Origin: Rhodococcus sp. OK302
GTDB taxonomy: Bacteria; Actinomycetota; Actinomycetes; Mycobacteriales; Mycobacteriaceae
Direction: 5' to 3'
DNA length: 64,000 bases
Assembly: GCF_002245895.1 (NCBI RefSeq)
Contig: NZ_NPJZ01000001.1
Coordinates: 558,001-622,000 of the forward strand
Made by a program: the position numbers and the translations under genes. Positions 32,350 to 41,990 of this stretch are shown here, in pieces. A model generated the notes under the pieces. That model saw nothing but the letters and a program-made list of their open reading frames with translations. It did no database searches and had not been told where the DNA came from. Position 1 is the stretch's first letter, and each line of letters opens with the position of its first letter.

Positions 32350-33321
32350 TCAGGCGCTCAACTGCCGCTTCGAGGCCAAGGTCCGTTCCAGGAATGCAAT
32401 ACTCAGGTCAACGATCGTGCGGCCTTCGCGCAGGGATTTGCCGATCACGGGGAAGGCATGGATCTGCCCGCTCCAGATGTGAGTCTCGACGGATTGGCCT
32501 ACCTTGATGAGGTTTTCGGTCATGATTTCCACGTCGGGACGCATCAGTTCGTACTCTGCCGCGACCAGGAATGTCGGCGGGATCAGGCTCGGGTCGGCAT
32601 TGATCGGGGACTGCGCACCGAAAATCTCGTCCGGGCCGCCCAGCCACCGATCCTTGAGTTTCTCGACCTGCGACATCGGCAGGTACGCATCACGTTTCAT
32701 GAAGTCGGAGTCGTGCTCTTCGAGGTTGACGTTGAGCATCGGCGAGTATCCGATAACTGCTGCCGGCCGGGTCATTCCACGCAGTGCGGCAATTTCGGCG
32801 ACCTTCATCGCCAGGTATCCACCGGCCGAATCACCCGCAACCACAATCTTGTTCGGGTCTTCGGCAGTCTCGAGGAGCGCCGTGTAGGCCGCCATCGCAT
32901 CCACCACCGAAGTCCCGATCGAGCCTTCGGGTAGCTGGCGGTAGCGGACGGAGATCACCGGGACACCGGCCTTGGCGGACAGCAATCCGCACAGAGCGCG
33001 GTGTGTGGCAAGGCCGCAGAAGATGAACCCGCCGCCGTGGAAGTACAGGATGGTGGCACCGGCCAGCTCGCCGGTTGCCTTGCGTGGGTGTGTCACCTTC
33101 TCGCTGGGAACTCCGCCGAGCCGCAACGGTTCGATATCGAGATTCTTGGGCTTCGGCAGGCGGTCGGCCAGTGCGTCGAGGCGTTCCAGCTGCCGAATTC
33201 CGCGGTCACTGGTCGGCCAGAGCGTGAACATCGGCTTCACGAACGTCCTGGTCACCGCAAAAATGAACCGCGCTCGCGGGCTCACGTTCCAGTGCCATAC
33301 CGTCGAATCTCGCGTCCGCAT
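32350..33321 (-). CDS. HSL-family alpha/beta hydrolase (esterase/lipase)
   Basis: This is a 323-aa carboxylesterase of the hormone-sensitive lipase group. The oxyanion HGGG is in YFHGGGFIFCGL, the nucleophile in GDSAGG, and the His in HIWSGQIHAFPV. There is an N-terminal helical cap. ATG 33321 is preceded by GGGAGGA; the frame continues upstream to 33396 without family similarity. The substrate is unknown. A TGTGTA-N7-TACACA palindrome is 26 bp upstream. Confidence 0.87.
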   Translation of the reverse strand: MRTRDSTVWHWNVSPRARFIFAVTRTFVKPMFTLWPTSDRGIRQLERLDALADRLPKPKNLDIEPLRLGGVPSEKVTHPRKATGELAGATILYFHGGGFIFCGLATHRALCGLLSAKAGVPVISVRYRQLPEGSIGTSVVDAMAAYTALLETAEDPNKIVVAGDSAGGYLAMKVAEIAALRGMTRPAAVIGYSPMLNVNLEEHDSDFMKRDAYLPMSQVEKLKDRWLGGPDEIFGAQSPINADPSLIPPTFLVAAEYELMRPDVEIMTENLIKVGQSVETHIWSGQIHAFPVIGKSLREGRTIVDLSIAFLERTLASKRQLSA

Positions 33322-33346
33322 AGCGTCCTCCCAGGTCAAAGCGTTT

Positions 33347-33365
33347 TGTGTATTTGAGTTACACA
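33347..33365. promoter_or_regulatory. palindromic operator before the HSL-type esterase
   Basis: TGTGTA and TACACA flank a 7-base spacer, 26 bp upstream of the esterase start. This is a symmetric TetR-style operator shape. The cognate regulator is unknown. Confidence 0.5.
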
Positions 33366-33424
33366 TACTTTTCAGTGAACGATAACCGACGAGCATCCTT
33401 GAGGACAGATGCGCTCCGAAAGTC

Positions 33425-33949
33425 TCAGTATCCGAGCGTCTCCAACCTCCGCAGAATCTCTTCCACGATTACGGCAGGACTGCCGCCCACGTCGACGATA
33501 ATTGCTTGTTCATCCGGGTCGAGGGGCTCGAGAGTAGATATCTGCGAGTCCAGAAGCGACGGCGGCATGTAGTGGTCGAGACGCGCCGTCAACCGCTGGC
33601 CGATCTGATCACGCGAGCCTGCGAGATGCACGAACACCACGTTGTCACCGCGAAGGACATCCCGATAGCTTCGCTTGAGCGCCGAGCAGGTCACGATGCC
33701 AGGCTCCCCCGCATCGGCCCGTTCGGTGATCCACCGAGCGATCTTGTCCAGCCACGGCCAACGGTCCTCGTCGCAGAGGGGATGCCCGGCAGCCATCTTC
33801 TCGATGTTGGCCTGCGGGTGCAGATCGTCGCCCTCTTGAAGATCCCATCCCATGGCGCCGGCAATCATTCCACCGACGGTTGATTTACCCGACCCCGAGA
33901 CACCCATCACGACGAGTACCGGATTCTTCTGCGCTATTTCAGTAGTCAT
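33425..33949 (-). CDS. gntK: gluconokinase
   Basis: This is a 174-aa small kinase phosphorylating gluconate to 6-phosphogluconate. The P-loop GVSGSGKST is at residues about 16-24, followed by GDDLHPQANIEKMAAGHPL (gluconate site) and TCSALKRSYRDVLR. The length fits GntK. It is 9 bp downstream of the gluconate permease gene, so uptake and phosphorylation are co-transcribed. Confidence 0.93.
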   Translation of the reverse strand: MTTEIAQKNPVLVVMGVSGSGKSTVGGMIAGAMGWDLQEGDDLHPQANIEKMAAGHPLCDEDRWPWLDKIARWITERADAGEPGIVTCSALKRSYRDVLRGDNVVFVHLAGSRDQIGQRLTARLDHYMPPSLLDSQISTLEPLDPDEQAIIVDVGGSPAVIVEEILRRLETLGY

Positions 33950-33958
33950 GTTCCAGCC

Positions 33959-35347
33959 CTAGATGATTGCGCTCAGTACAAGGACACCGGCCAAGCCGGA
34001 CACCGAGATGATGCACTCCATCACGGTCCACGTCTTGAGGTTCTGTACAACGCTGACACCGAGGTATTCCTTGACCAACCAGAACCCGGCGTCGTTGACG
34101 TGCGAGAGGAAGAGGGAGCCCGCTCCGATCGCCAGCACCATCAGCGAAACATGGGTGGACGACAGATCTGCGGCTACCGGCGCAAGAATGCCCGACGCGG
34201 TCACGGTGGCAACTGTTGCCGAACCTGTTGCAACGCGGATCAATACAGCAACCAACCAGGCCAGGAAGAGTACCGGCAGGCTACTGCCCTTGATCGCGTC
34301 GGCAATCACGTCGGCGATGCCCGTGTCGATGAGAACCTGCTTGAAGCCTCCGCCGGCGCCGACGATCAAGAGAATGCCGGCGATCGGAGGCAGCGAACTT
34401 TCGAGAGATTTGGAGATGGCCTTGCGGTCCATTCCCCCGCCGCGGCCGAGGAGCACCATGCCGGCCAGAACTGCGAGACCCAAAGCGACAACGGGTGTTC
34501 CGAGGAAGTCGAGCACCGATTTGGGGAGTGCATCTGAATCAGGAGCGATGACGTCCGCAAACGCTTTGCCGAGCATGAGCACCACGGGAAGCAGGATTGC
34601 GGAGAGTGTGGCCGCGAAGGACGGCCTCTGCTTCTTCTCTTCTTCGCCTAAATCTTCGCCGGTGACAAAAAGATCCGGAACTTTGACATCAACCCATCGT
34701 GCGGCGATCTTGCTGAATAGCGGACCGGCGAGAACAACGGTGGGGATGGCGACCAGCACACCGAGCGCCAGAGTGAGCCCGAGGTTCGCGTCCAATGCGG
34801 AGACCGCGACGAGCGGGCCCGGATGCGGCGGAACCAGGCCGTGCATCGCAGAGAGTCCGGCAAGTGTGGGGATTGCGATTCGGATCAACGACTGACCGGA
34901 GCGTCGAGCCACCAGGATGATGACCGGCATCAGGAGTACAAGTCCGATTTCGAAGAACATCGGCAGTCCGATGACAGCACCGACCAACGCCATCGTCCAC
35001 GGCAACGCCGCTGCACTGGAGCGACTGACCAACGTGTCGACAACTCGATCGGCACCGCCCGAGTCGGCCAGTAATTTGCCGAACATCGCGCCGAAGCCGA
35101 TCAGGATGCCGACGCCGCCCATCGTCGAACCGAATCCGGTGGCGAATGCGGCGACGGACTCCGCAGACCCGAGACCAGCCGCCAGACCGACGCCGACGGC
35201 CCCGATCGACAGAGCCAGGAAGGGATGCAGATCCAGCCAGGTGATGAGCGCGATGATCACGGCGACGCCCGCGACGGCGGCGATGATCAATCGGGCATCG
35301 CTACCAGCGGGGACGATCTCCGCTGCCAGCAGTGCTGTGGTGTTCAT
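33959..35347 (-). CDS. gntP: gluconate permease (GntP family)
   Basis: This 462-aa protein has about 12-14 membrane segments and the GntP blocks GFGSTMGGVGILIGFGAMFG, GLVPPHPGPLVAVSAL and FLSHVNDAGFWLVKEYLG. It imports gluconate by proton symport. ATG 35347 is preceded by GGAGTCC. It is the first gene of the operon with gntK and is divergent from a GntR-family regulator. Confidence 0.93.
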   Translation of the reverse strand: MNTTALLAAEIVPAGSDARLIIAAVAGVAVIIALITWLDLHPFLALSIGAVGVGLAAGLGSAESVAAFATGFGSTMGGVGILIGFGAMFGKLLADSGGADRVVDTLVSRSSAAALPWTMALVGAVIGLPMFFEIGLVLLMPVIILVARRSGQSLIRIAIPTLAGLSAMHGLVPPHPGPLVAVSALDANLGLTLALGVLVAIPTVVLAGPLFSKIAARWVDVKVPDLFVTGEDLGEEEKKQRPSFAATLSAILLPVVLMLGKAFADVIAPDSDALPKSVLDFLGTPVVALGLAVLAGMVLLGRGGGMDRKAISKSLESSLPPIAGILLIVGAGGGFKQVLIDTGIADVIADAIKGSSLPVLFLAWLVAVLIRVATGSATVATVTASGILAPVAADLSSTHVSLMVLAIGAGSLFLSHVNDAGFWLVKEYLGVSVVQNLKTWTVMECIISVSGLAGVLVLSAII

Positions 35348-35395
35348 AGGGACTCCAGTCCGGTGAATGATTGAGGTCACTGTTCCTTAATTAAC

Positions 35396-35427
35396 CTACA
35401 ATTTCAAGACCAGACACTAATTTGTAG
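35396..35427. promoter_or_regulatory. inverted repeat between gntP and its regulator
   Basis: CTACAA at 35396-35401 pairs with TTGTAG at 35422-35427 around a 20-base spacer, 48 bp upstream of gntP and 52 bp upstream of the gntR-type start. It could serve both divergent promoters. Confidence 0.5.
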
Positions 35428-35478
35428 TATTTATGGAGCTTGCAGCGGGCTTATCCATACGCATGGGACCATCTATCT

Positions 35479-36195
35479 ATGACCGCCGTCCCCTTTCAGC
35501 AACTGCACGACTCGATGCTGGAACAACTGGGCCAGGACATCGTGGGCGGCGTCCTGAAACCGGGCACCACCATCTCCGCCGACGAGGTCGCAACTCGCTA
35601 CGACGTGTCCCGCACCGTCATCCGGGAAGTCGTGCGAGTCCTCGAATCACTCGGCCTGGCCGCGGTGCGTCGACGCGTCGGGATCACCATCCTCGGATCG
35701 GAGCACTGGAACGCGCTCGATCCCACTGTGATCCGCTGGCAATTGGCCGGGCCCGACCGATTCGAACAACTGTCGATCCTCAGCGAACTGCGCTCCGGAA
35801 TCGAACCGCTGGCTGCTCGCTTGGCCGCGACAAGGGCCACCCCCCAGCAATGTGGTGCGCTCACCGCAGCCGTCATCGGCATGTCAGCTACCTCCCGAGC
35901 TGCCGACACGGACGCGTACCTGAGTCACGATGCCGACTTCCACCGCACCCTGCTCGCCGCGTCGGGAAACCCGATGTTGCGCGCAATGTCGCAGATCGTC
36001 GTCGAAATTCTCGAAGGTCGAACTCGGCATGCCCTGATGCCCCACGAAGCCGACGCCGAAGCGATTCACCTGCACGGAGTGGTGGCTTCGGCCATCCAAT
36101 CAGGCGACGCCGACGCTGCCGAATCTGCAATGCGCTCGATCGTCGCGGAATCCGCGGGCGCCGTCGAGAATCTGCGCGAGAGCCCGTCACCTTAG
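35479..36195 (+). CDS. gntR: FadR-type GntR regulator of gluconate genes
   Basis: This 238-residue protein has an N-terminal winged helix ([29 protein letters not shown]) and a C-terminal FCD domain ([17 protein letters not shown], later [14 protein letters not shown]). It is divergent from gntP/gntK, so it is the probable gluconate-responsive repressor. ATG 35479 is used. It belongs to the FadR subfamily, like the lactate regulator at 14163, but the two operators differ. Confidence 0.83.
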   Translation: MTAVPFQQLHDSMLEQLGQDIVGGVLKPGTTISADEVATRYDVSRTVIREVVRVLESLGLAAVRRRVGITILGSEHWNALDPTVIRWQLAGPDRFEQLSILSELRSGIEPLAARLAATRATPQQCGALTAAVIGMSATSRAADTDAYLSHDADFHRTLLAASGNPMLRAMSQIVVEILEGRTRHALMPHEADAEAIHLHGVVASAIQSGDADAAESAMRSIVAESAGAVENLRESPSP

Positions 36196-36292
36196 TTCCA
36201 GACACAGACTCTGCGGATTTGCCCCGCAACCGCTCCGCAAGTGGAACGCTTGGCCTCATGACATCACTCGCTACCTCGAACAGCGCACTCTG

Positions 36293-37300
36293 ATGGCCCG
36301 CGCGGTACGCGTCGTCGTTCTCGGCGCCGGATCCTGGGGAACCACCGTCGCCGGCCTTGCTGCCCGCAACACGCCCACGTTGCTGTGGGCGCGAAACGAA
36401 GAAGCTGCCGACGAGATCAACACCAATCGAACCAATTCCAAATATCTCGGCGACCGAAGACTCGCCAAGGGGCTGAGAGCAACGTCCGATCTGGTCGAGG
36501 CCGCTCGCGAAGCCGATGTCCTGGTGTGTGGGGTGCCTTCCCATGCCGTGCGCTCCACACTCGCCGAGATCTCCGAAGAGGTGCGCGCGTGGGTGCCGAT
36601 CCTGTCGCTCTCCAAGGGCCTCGAGCCCGGGACGCGTTTGCGTCCGACCGAGGTAATCGCCGAATGCCTGCCCGGTCACCCGGTCGGGCTTCTCGCCGGA
36701 CCGAACATCGCCAAGGAGATTGCGGACGGCATGGCCGCCGCATCTGTCGTCGCAACACAGGACGATCGCGTCGCCGCTGCCCTTCAACCGCTGTTCGCGT
36801 CCGCAGTGTTCCGCGTCTACCGGAACACCGACGTTCTCGGGTGCGAGCTTGGTGGCGTTCTCAAGAACATCGTCGCGATCGCGTCCGGCATGGCTGACGG
36901 ACTGGGCGTCGGTGACAACACGCGCGCCATGGTCCTTGCCCGTGGCCTTGCGGAGATGACCCGCATGGGTGAAGCAATGGGCGCTAATCCGCGAACCTTT
37001 GCCGGTTTGACCGGCGTCGGCGATCTGATTGCCACGTGCATGGCCCCGACGTCGCGCAACCGTCGTGTCGGCGAGGCCCTCGCGCAGGGGCTGACCGTCG
37101 AGGAAGCAGTGGCCAAACTCGGCCAGGTGGCCGAGGGCGTCAAGACTGCGCCGACGGTTATGGCCCTGGCTCGGGAGTTCGGCGTGGACATGCCCATCGC
37201 GGCGGAGGTCGAGGCCGTCATCGCCGGCCGGCAGAGCGCGAACGACGCCTACCGCGGCCTCCAGAAGGTGGCGGCCGGTGGCGAGGAAGACATAGCGTAA
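36293..37300 (+). CDS. gpsA: NAD(P)-dependent glycerol-3-phosphate dehydrogenase
   Basis: This 335-aa enzyme makes sn-glycerol-3-phosphate from dihydroxyacetone phosphate for phospholipid synthesis. The nucleotide fold [10 protein letters not shown] is at the N-terminus. [19 protein letters not shown], the catalytic Lys in [13 protein letters not shown] and [12 protein letters not shown] are canonical. No Shine-Dalgarno is clear before ATG 36293. A 17-bp hairpin follows the stop. Confidence 0.95.
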   Translation: MARAVRVVVLGAGSWGTTVAGLAARNTPTLLWARNEEAADEINTNRTNSKYLGDRRLAKGLRATSDLVEAAREADVLVCGVPSHAVRSTLAEISEEVRAWVPILSLSKGLEPGTRLRPTEVIAECLPGHPVGLLAGPNIAKEIADGMAAASVVATQDDRVAAALQPLFASAVFRVYRNTDVLGCELGGVLKNIVAIASGMADGLGVGDNTRAMVLARGLAEMTRMGEAMGANPRTFAGLTGVGDLIATCMAPTSRNRRVGEALAQGLTVEEAVAKLGQVAEGVKTAPTVMALAREFGVDMPIAAEVEAVIAGRQSANDAYRGLQKVAAGGEEDIA

Positions 37301-37305
37301 TCAAA

Positions 37306-37345
37306 ATCTACAGGTATCTAGCCAATCAGCTAGATACCTGTAGAT
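37306..37345. terminator. perfect hairpin after gpsA
   Basis: A 17-bp perfect stem (37306-37322 with 37329-37345) and a 6-base loop lie 6 bp after the gpsA stop and 17 bp from the end of the convergent M50 gene. The stem is A/T-rich and is not followed by a U-run in either direction, so it may block transcription from both sides without being a classical intrinsic terminator. Confidence 0.65.
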
Positions 37346-37361
37346 AGATCAATCGACTGAA

Positions 37362-38081
37362 TCAGCCGACTACCGGACGCAGGATCCACCAGCCGCCCAC
37401 CACCAGAACGCCGACATTGACCAGTAAGAACAGCATCACCCAGACAATCGCGGGTATCGGCGAAAGCCTCGCCAGTTGATCGGCGTCGGAATCCGGAGCG
37501 CCGCCACGCTGCATGCGCTGACGCTGTAGTTCCACCACCGGACGCGGCCCCGCGAAAAGCAGGAAGAGCGTCAGGAAGTACGCGGCCGCCACCTGCAATT
37601 CCGGTGTCCCCCACCAGACGAGAGCGAACAGCGCAGCGCCGACCACCGCCAGCGAGAACACTCCGTACAGATTGCGGATCAGCACCATCATCACCGCGAT
37701 CACGAACAGCCCGATCCACAGCACCGACACCGCGCGCTGCGCGCCCAACAATGCTGCGGCACCGAGTCCGAGGATCGACGGCCCCACGTACCCCGCGAAT
37801 GTCATGAGGATGACACCCAAGCCCGTCGGTTTGCCCGACGAAATCGCAACTCCCGACGTATCCGAGTGCAGCCGAAGACCTTTCAGCCGGCGCCCGACCA
37901 ACACCGCAACAATGAGATGGGCGCCCTCATGTGCGATGGTTACGACATTGCGCGCAACCCGCCACAGGTGTGGTTCAAGAACGATCACGACGGCCAACAG
38001 CGCCATCAACGGAACTACCCACGTCTGTGGCGCGGGACTGATGGCCGCAACCCGATCCCAGGCAGTCTGCAGCGCGTTCAT
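37362..38081 (-). CDS. M50-family membrane metallopeptidase
   Basis: This is a 239-aa polytopic protein of the M50B-like group with about six membrane helices. The zinc motif HEGAH (in TIAHEGAHLIVAVL) is at residues about 50-54. SDTSGVAISSGKPTG and FAGYVGPSILG follow. It could cleave within membranes, as site-2 proteases do, but no target is apparent. Its ATG overlaps the stop of the ATPase gene by four bases, so the two are translationally coupled. Confidence 0.82.
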   Translation of the reverse strand: MNALQTAWDRVAAISPAPQTWVVPLMALLAVVIVLEPHLWRVARNVVTIAHEGAHLIVAVLVGRRLKGLRLHSDTSGVAISSGKPTGLGVILMTFAGYVGPSILGLGAAALLGAQRAVSVLWIGLFVIAVMMVLIRNLYGVFSLAVVGAALFALVWWGTPELQVAAAYFLTLFLLFAGPRPVVELQRQRMQRGGAPDSDADQLARLSPIPAIVWVMLFLLVNVGVLVVGGWWILRPVVG

Positions 38082-39265
38082 TCCGCCTGCCCACGCAGGT
38101 AGCGGCCGAAATGCGGAACCGTGAATCCGATGGAACCCCGCTCGGCGGAGTAGATCAGACCCTTCTTGATCAAACCGTCACGCGCCGGCGAGAGCGACGC
38201 CGGTTTACGGCCGAGTTCGACGGCAATCGCCGACGTCGCGACCGGACCGTCGTCACCGGAAAGATCAGCCATCGCGCGCATGTATTCACGTTCCGCGGGA
38301 GTTGCTCTCTCGTAACGTGATCCGAAGAAGCCGACTGCCAGTTCTTCCTCGGCCGTCGGAGCGCCCACTCGCACATCATCTTTGGTGATCGGACTCGACG
38401 CGGCCACATCCCACGTCGCTTTTCCGTAGGCCTGAACAAAATACGGATAACCGTCTGCCGCGTCGTACAGCGCGTCGAGCGCTTCGTCGGTGAACTTGAC
38501 GTCCTCACGCTCGGCGGGCGCAATCAATGCCTGGTCTGCAGCTTCCCGTTCGAGTCGATCGATCCGGTGATAACTGAACAGCCGCTCCGAGTAGCTTTTC
38601 GACGCCGACAACACTGCTGGCAGATGCGGAAGTCCGGCTCCCACAACGATGAGCGGTGCACCGTCTTGGCTGAGCTCATGGCACGCGCCGCAAATCGCCG
38701 ATACGTCCGCGGCACTGAGGTCCTGCATCTCGTCGATGAAGATCGCGATCCCGACGCCGACATCGCGCGCCAGCGACGACGCTTCCATCAGCAGTTCCAC
38801 CAGGTCGATCTCGATGTCACCGCTGTCGGCTCGGCCCTTGATCGCCGGAGCATCGATGCCGGGCTGCCAACGCTCGCGCATTCCTTTGTCCGCCGTCGCG
38901 CGTAGCGCAAAGGATTTGAGGACACCCAGAAACTGTTCTACTCGCTCCGGATCACGATGTGACACCGCAATTTCCCGCACTGCCATGTGCAGAGCGGACG
39001 AGAGGGGACGTCGTAAATCTTGATCGGGGCGCGCCTCAATTTTGCCGGTCCCCCAGCTCTTCGAGATGGCGGCCGACCGTAACTGATTGAGCAGCACAGT
39101 CTTCCCGACACCGCGCAGCCCGGTCAGGACAACACTGCGCTCGGGCCGTCCTCGAGCAATTCGCTCGAGGACGACGTCGAAGGCATCGATCTGCTTGTCG
39201 CGGCCTGCCAACTCCGGCGGCCGTTGACCGGCACCGGGGGCATATGGATTGCGCACTGGGTCCAT
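38078..39265 (-). CDS. AAA-type ATPase with C-terminal winged helix (Orc1/Cdc6-like)
   Basis: This 395-residue protein has Walker A GLRGVGKTVLL near residue 50, Walker B IAIFIDEMQDLS near residue 175, sensor-like VVGAGLP and a helical AAA lid. The C-terminal ~90 residues look like a winged helix (VATSAIAVELGRKPASLSPARDGLIKKGLI). ATG 39265 is chosen over GTG 39271. It is upstream of, and overlaps, the M50 protease gene. Its function is unknown. Confidence 0.8.
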   Translation of the reverse strand: MDPVRNPYAPGAGQRPPELAGRDKQIDAFDVVLERIARGRPERSVVLTGLRGVGKTVLLNQLRSAAISKSWGTGKIEARPDQDLRRPLSSALHMAVREIAVSHRDPERVEQFLGVLKSFALRATADKGMRERWQPGIDAPAIKGRADSGDIEIDLVELLMEASSLARDVGVGIAIFIDEMQDLSAADVSAICGACHELSQDGAPLIVVGAGLPHLPAVLSASKSYSERLFSYHRIDRLEREAADQALIAPAEREDVKFTDEALDALYDAADGYPYFVQAYGKATWDVAASSPITKDDVRVGAPTAEEELAVGFFGSRYERATPAEREYMRAMADLSGDDGPVATSAIAVELGRKPASLSPARDGLIKKGLIYSAERGSIGFTVPHFGRYLRGQAE

Positions 39266-39327
39266 GCCCACCGACGGTACAAGCCGACTAGCCGAATATG
39301 TCGCTCTCTAGGGCGTGTCCTAGAAAA

Positions 39328-40047
39328 CTAGGAACCGGCGCTTCCCGTACTGCTGCTTCCGTTACTCAGACTGCCCGTGAGACTTCCCAGGCTGCCGCTG
39401 TTGCTGCTGCCGAGTTCACTGCTTCCTGCCTGGATGCCCGCCTGGATCCGGAGCACTTCTGCGATCACATCGTTGAGGGTTTCGAATCCCAGGCCCTCGA
39501 GTGAACCGGAGACGCTTCCAGCGCCGCCGTCACTGCTGCCCACACTTCCGCTGCTACCGAGACTGCCCAGTGGACTACCCACCAAGACGACCTCCGGCAA
39601 GCTGATTGTCGGAATCGGGATGTTGCCACTGATAAGGCCGGCAGCGAGATCGATGATCGACACACAAGCACCGACGACACCGTAGATGCCCGGCGACACA
39701 GTCACTGTCTCGGTAAGGGTTCCCTGCGGAGAAACTCCGAACAGGTCCAAGGGATTTTCGACCCGCGGATATTCGAGAACACCCGGTGTCAGTATCGACA
39801 ATGGGTCATTGATGATTCCGGGTAGCTTCCCGATCTCGACGATTGCGGGCGTGCAGTTGATGAAACTGAACCGCGGATTCGGGTTCTTGAGCGTGAACGT
39901 GATGTCGTTGTCTGCCACACTCACCTCCAACGGCGGCGCGAGTGGCGCTGCCACCGCCGACGTAGTTCCGGCGAAGGTCAATCCGATAGTTGCTGCCGAG
40001 CTGACAGCAACTCCTCCGAGCACACGCTTGAACCTACGACTACGCAT
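39328..40047 (-). CDS. secreted Ser/Gly-rich protein (paralogue 1)
   Basis: This is a 239-aa exported protein of unknown function. A signal peptide ends near SAVAAP. The next part has VADNDITFTLKN, one Cys in FINCTP and one in VGACVS, probably disulfide-linked. The C-terminal 80 residues are a Ser/Gly low-complexity tail. It shares a layout with the neighbouring 180-aa protein (DND near the N-terminus, VxGxC mid-way), so the two are tandem paralogues. ATG 40047 is preceded by GGAGG. Confidence 0.78.
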   Translation of the reverse strand: MRSRRFKRVLGGVAVSSAATIGLTFAGTTSAVAAPLAPPLEVSVADNDITFTLKNPNPRFSFINCTPAIVEIGKLPGIINDPLSILTPGVLEYPRVENPLDLFGVSPQGTLTETVTVSPGIYGVVGACVSIIDLAAGLISGNIPIPTISLPEVVLVGSPLGSLGSSGSVGSSDGGAGSVSGSLEGLGFETLNDVIAEVLRIQAGIQAGSSELGSSNSGSLGSLTGSLSNGSSSTGSAGS

Positions 40048-40201
40048 TTCCGTACCTCCGGACAACTCGGTCAACTAGAACTTCCAGAACAATAGACCGC
40101 TCAGTCGGAAAACGTGTGGTGGAAAAGCCAACTGCGCCGGACTCGGGGGAATTGTCACCCGAGTCCGACGCAGCTGAAGAAAACTACCTAGTCACTGACT
40201 T

Positions 40202-40744
40202 TCACTTGCCGAGGATGCCCGACAGCAGTCCCATGATGTCGATGCCATCAAGGCTTCCACCACTGAGGCTTCCGGTGCCACCGATCGTGACCAGCTTGGG
40301 CACACCGAAGGCCGGCTTGAGGGGAAGAACCGTCGGGTCGACGCATCCACCGATCACGGCATACGTTCCGTCAGGAATATTGTCCACATCCACAGTCTTG
40401 GTCTCGCCCGCGACAACACCGAACAGCGACTGGAGATCCGTAACCTGGGGGTAGACAACAATACTCGGGTCAAGCAACTTGGTTGGATCGTTGACAATAT
40501 TTGTTGCTTCGACCGCATTGACGACAAGCGCCTGGCACCGCGGCGACGTCAACCCGGTGTTGGTGTTGTTGTTGACAACCGTCAATTTCATATCGTTGTC
40601 GACGACCGAGAAGGTCACATCGGGCGCCGTGACAGCGGCCGACGCGATTGCCGGGCTGATCAGTGCTGCGCCGCCGACAGTTGCGGCAGCGACAGCCACA
40701 GCGCCCACTACGCGACGAATTGCAAACTTGCCCTCTACCTGCAT
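40202..40744 (-). CDS. secreted protein (paralogue 2)
   Basis: This is a 180-residue exported protein of unknown function, with a signal peptide ending near AIASAAV. VVDNDMKLTVVNN, a Cys in SPRCQAL and a Cys in VIGGCVDP match the arrangement of its neighbour. The C-terminus is short and Gly/Leu rich. ATG 40744 follows a GAGAGGG box. About 150 bp without a gene separate it from the neighbouring paralogue. Confidence 0.78.
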   Translation of the reverse strand: MQVEGKFAIRRVVGAVAVAAATVGGAALISPAIASAAVTAPDVTFSVVDNDMKLTVVNNNTNTGLTSPRCQALVVNAVEATNIVNDPTKLLDPSIVVYPQVTDLQSLFGVVAGETKTVDVDNIPDGTYAVIGGCVDPTVLPLKPAFGVPKLVTIGGTGSLSGGSLDGIDIMGLLSGILGK

Positions 40745-40886
40745 TGACGACCCTCTCGTTGGTTCCGCGACACTCAGCCGCAATAACCTGCGAAGTGTAA
40801 AACCAGACGAGCGTCCAATTCGGGCAACACGTACAAATGGGACCAAGGCTCGTGAACTCAGGACCATAGTCCCGCTGTGGATCTCC

Positions 40887-41990
40887 CTAGAGACCGCGCC
40901 TCGCCAGGATCGGCCGGACACCTTCACCGAACTGGTACGTCTCCTCGAGATGCGGATAACCCGACAGAATAAAGTGATCCAGGCCGATTGCCGCGTACTC
41001 GGCGATCCGATCGGCAACCTCTTGATGCGAACCGACCAGCGCGGTTCCGGCGCCTCCGCGCACCAAACCGACACCGGTCCAAAGGTTCGGCGCGATCTCC
41101 AACGAGCGCGCACCGATGCCTACCTTGTAAGCGCTTCCGTTGCCGTGTAGTTCGAGCATCCGACGCTGCCCTTCCGAACCTGATCGAGCGAGATTCGCCT
41201 GCGCCAGTTCGACTGTCGCCGGATCCAAGGCACTCAGCAGACGATCGGCCTCCGCCCACGCCTCCTCCGATGTGTCACGGCTGATGATGTGCAGACGAAT
41301 TCCGTAGTCCAGACTTCGCCCCTGAATCTCAGCCAGGTCCCTGATCCAGGCGATCTTGGAGGCAACTGCAGACGGGGTTTCACCCCAGGTGAGATACGTA
41401 TCGGCAAAACGTGACGCGACGGTGCCCGCAGCGGGTGACGAACCCCCGAAGAAGATCGGCGGCACGGGATCCGGAATCCGATGCAAGGCAGCATTTTCCA
41501 CACTGACGTACTCTCCCGAGAAATCCACGGGACCGTTCCCGGCCCACAACTGCCGAATCACGTCGAGAAATTCGCCGCAGCGCGCATACCGCTGGTTCTT
41601 GTCCAGAAAGTCTCCGAATGTTCGCTGCTCGTAGTCTTCGCCACCGGTTACGACATTCAGAAATAGTCGTCCGCCGGATTGCCACTGGAACGTCGCCGCC
41701 ATTTGAGCCGCCAACGTCGGACTCAGCAAACCTGGCCGAAGCGCAACGAGGAACTTGAGGGTTTCGGTGGTGTCCACCATCATCGCCGTCGTCAACCAGG
41801 CATCCTCGCACCACGCTCCGGTCGGAGTCAGGACGGCTTCGAATCCGTTGGCTTCTGCTGCAGCTCCGATCTGGTTCAAGTACTTCAGCGTCGCCGGACG
41901 GTCCCCTGACATCGAACTTCCGTGCCCGCCTGCCATCAGGTTGCGAGAATCGCCGTAGGTGGGCAGATACCAGTGGAAACGCAGAGACAC
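40887..41990 (-). CDS. LLM-class flavin-dependent monooxygenase, SsuD-like
   Basis: This is a 367-aa FMNH2-dependent monooxygenase with SsuD hallmarks: FHWYLPTYGDSR at the N-terminus, LTPTGAWCEDAWL, FNVVTGG-type LNVVTGGEDYEQRTFGDF, and a C-terminal GYPHLEETYQFGEGVRP. Such enzymes release sulfite from alkanesulfonates using FMNH2 from a separate reductase. No ssuABC transporter or reductase is adjacent. It starts at GTG 41990 with AGGAA ten bases upstream. It is divergent from a TetR gene. Confidence 0.85.
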   Translation of the reverse strand: MSLRFHWYLPTYGDSRNLMAGGHGSSMSGDRPATLKYLNQIGAAAEANGFEAVLTPTGAWCEDAWLTTAMMVDTTETLKFLVALRPGLLSPTLAAQMAATFQWQSGGRLFLNVVTGGEDYEQRTFGDFLDKNQRYARCGEFLDVIRQLWAGNGPVDFSGEYVSVENAALHRIPDPVPPIFFGGSSPAAGTVASRFADTYLTWGETPSAVASKIAWIRDLAEIQGRSLDYGIRLHIISRDTSEEAWAEADRLLSALDPATVELAQANLARSGSEGQRRMLELHGNGSAYKVGIGARSLEIAPNLWTGVGLVRGGAGTALVGSHQEVADRIAEYAAIGLDHFILSGYPHLEETYQFGEGVRPILARRGL

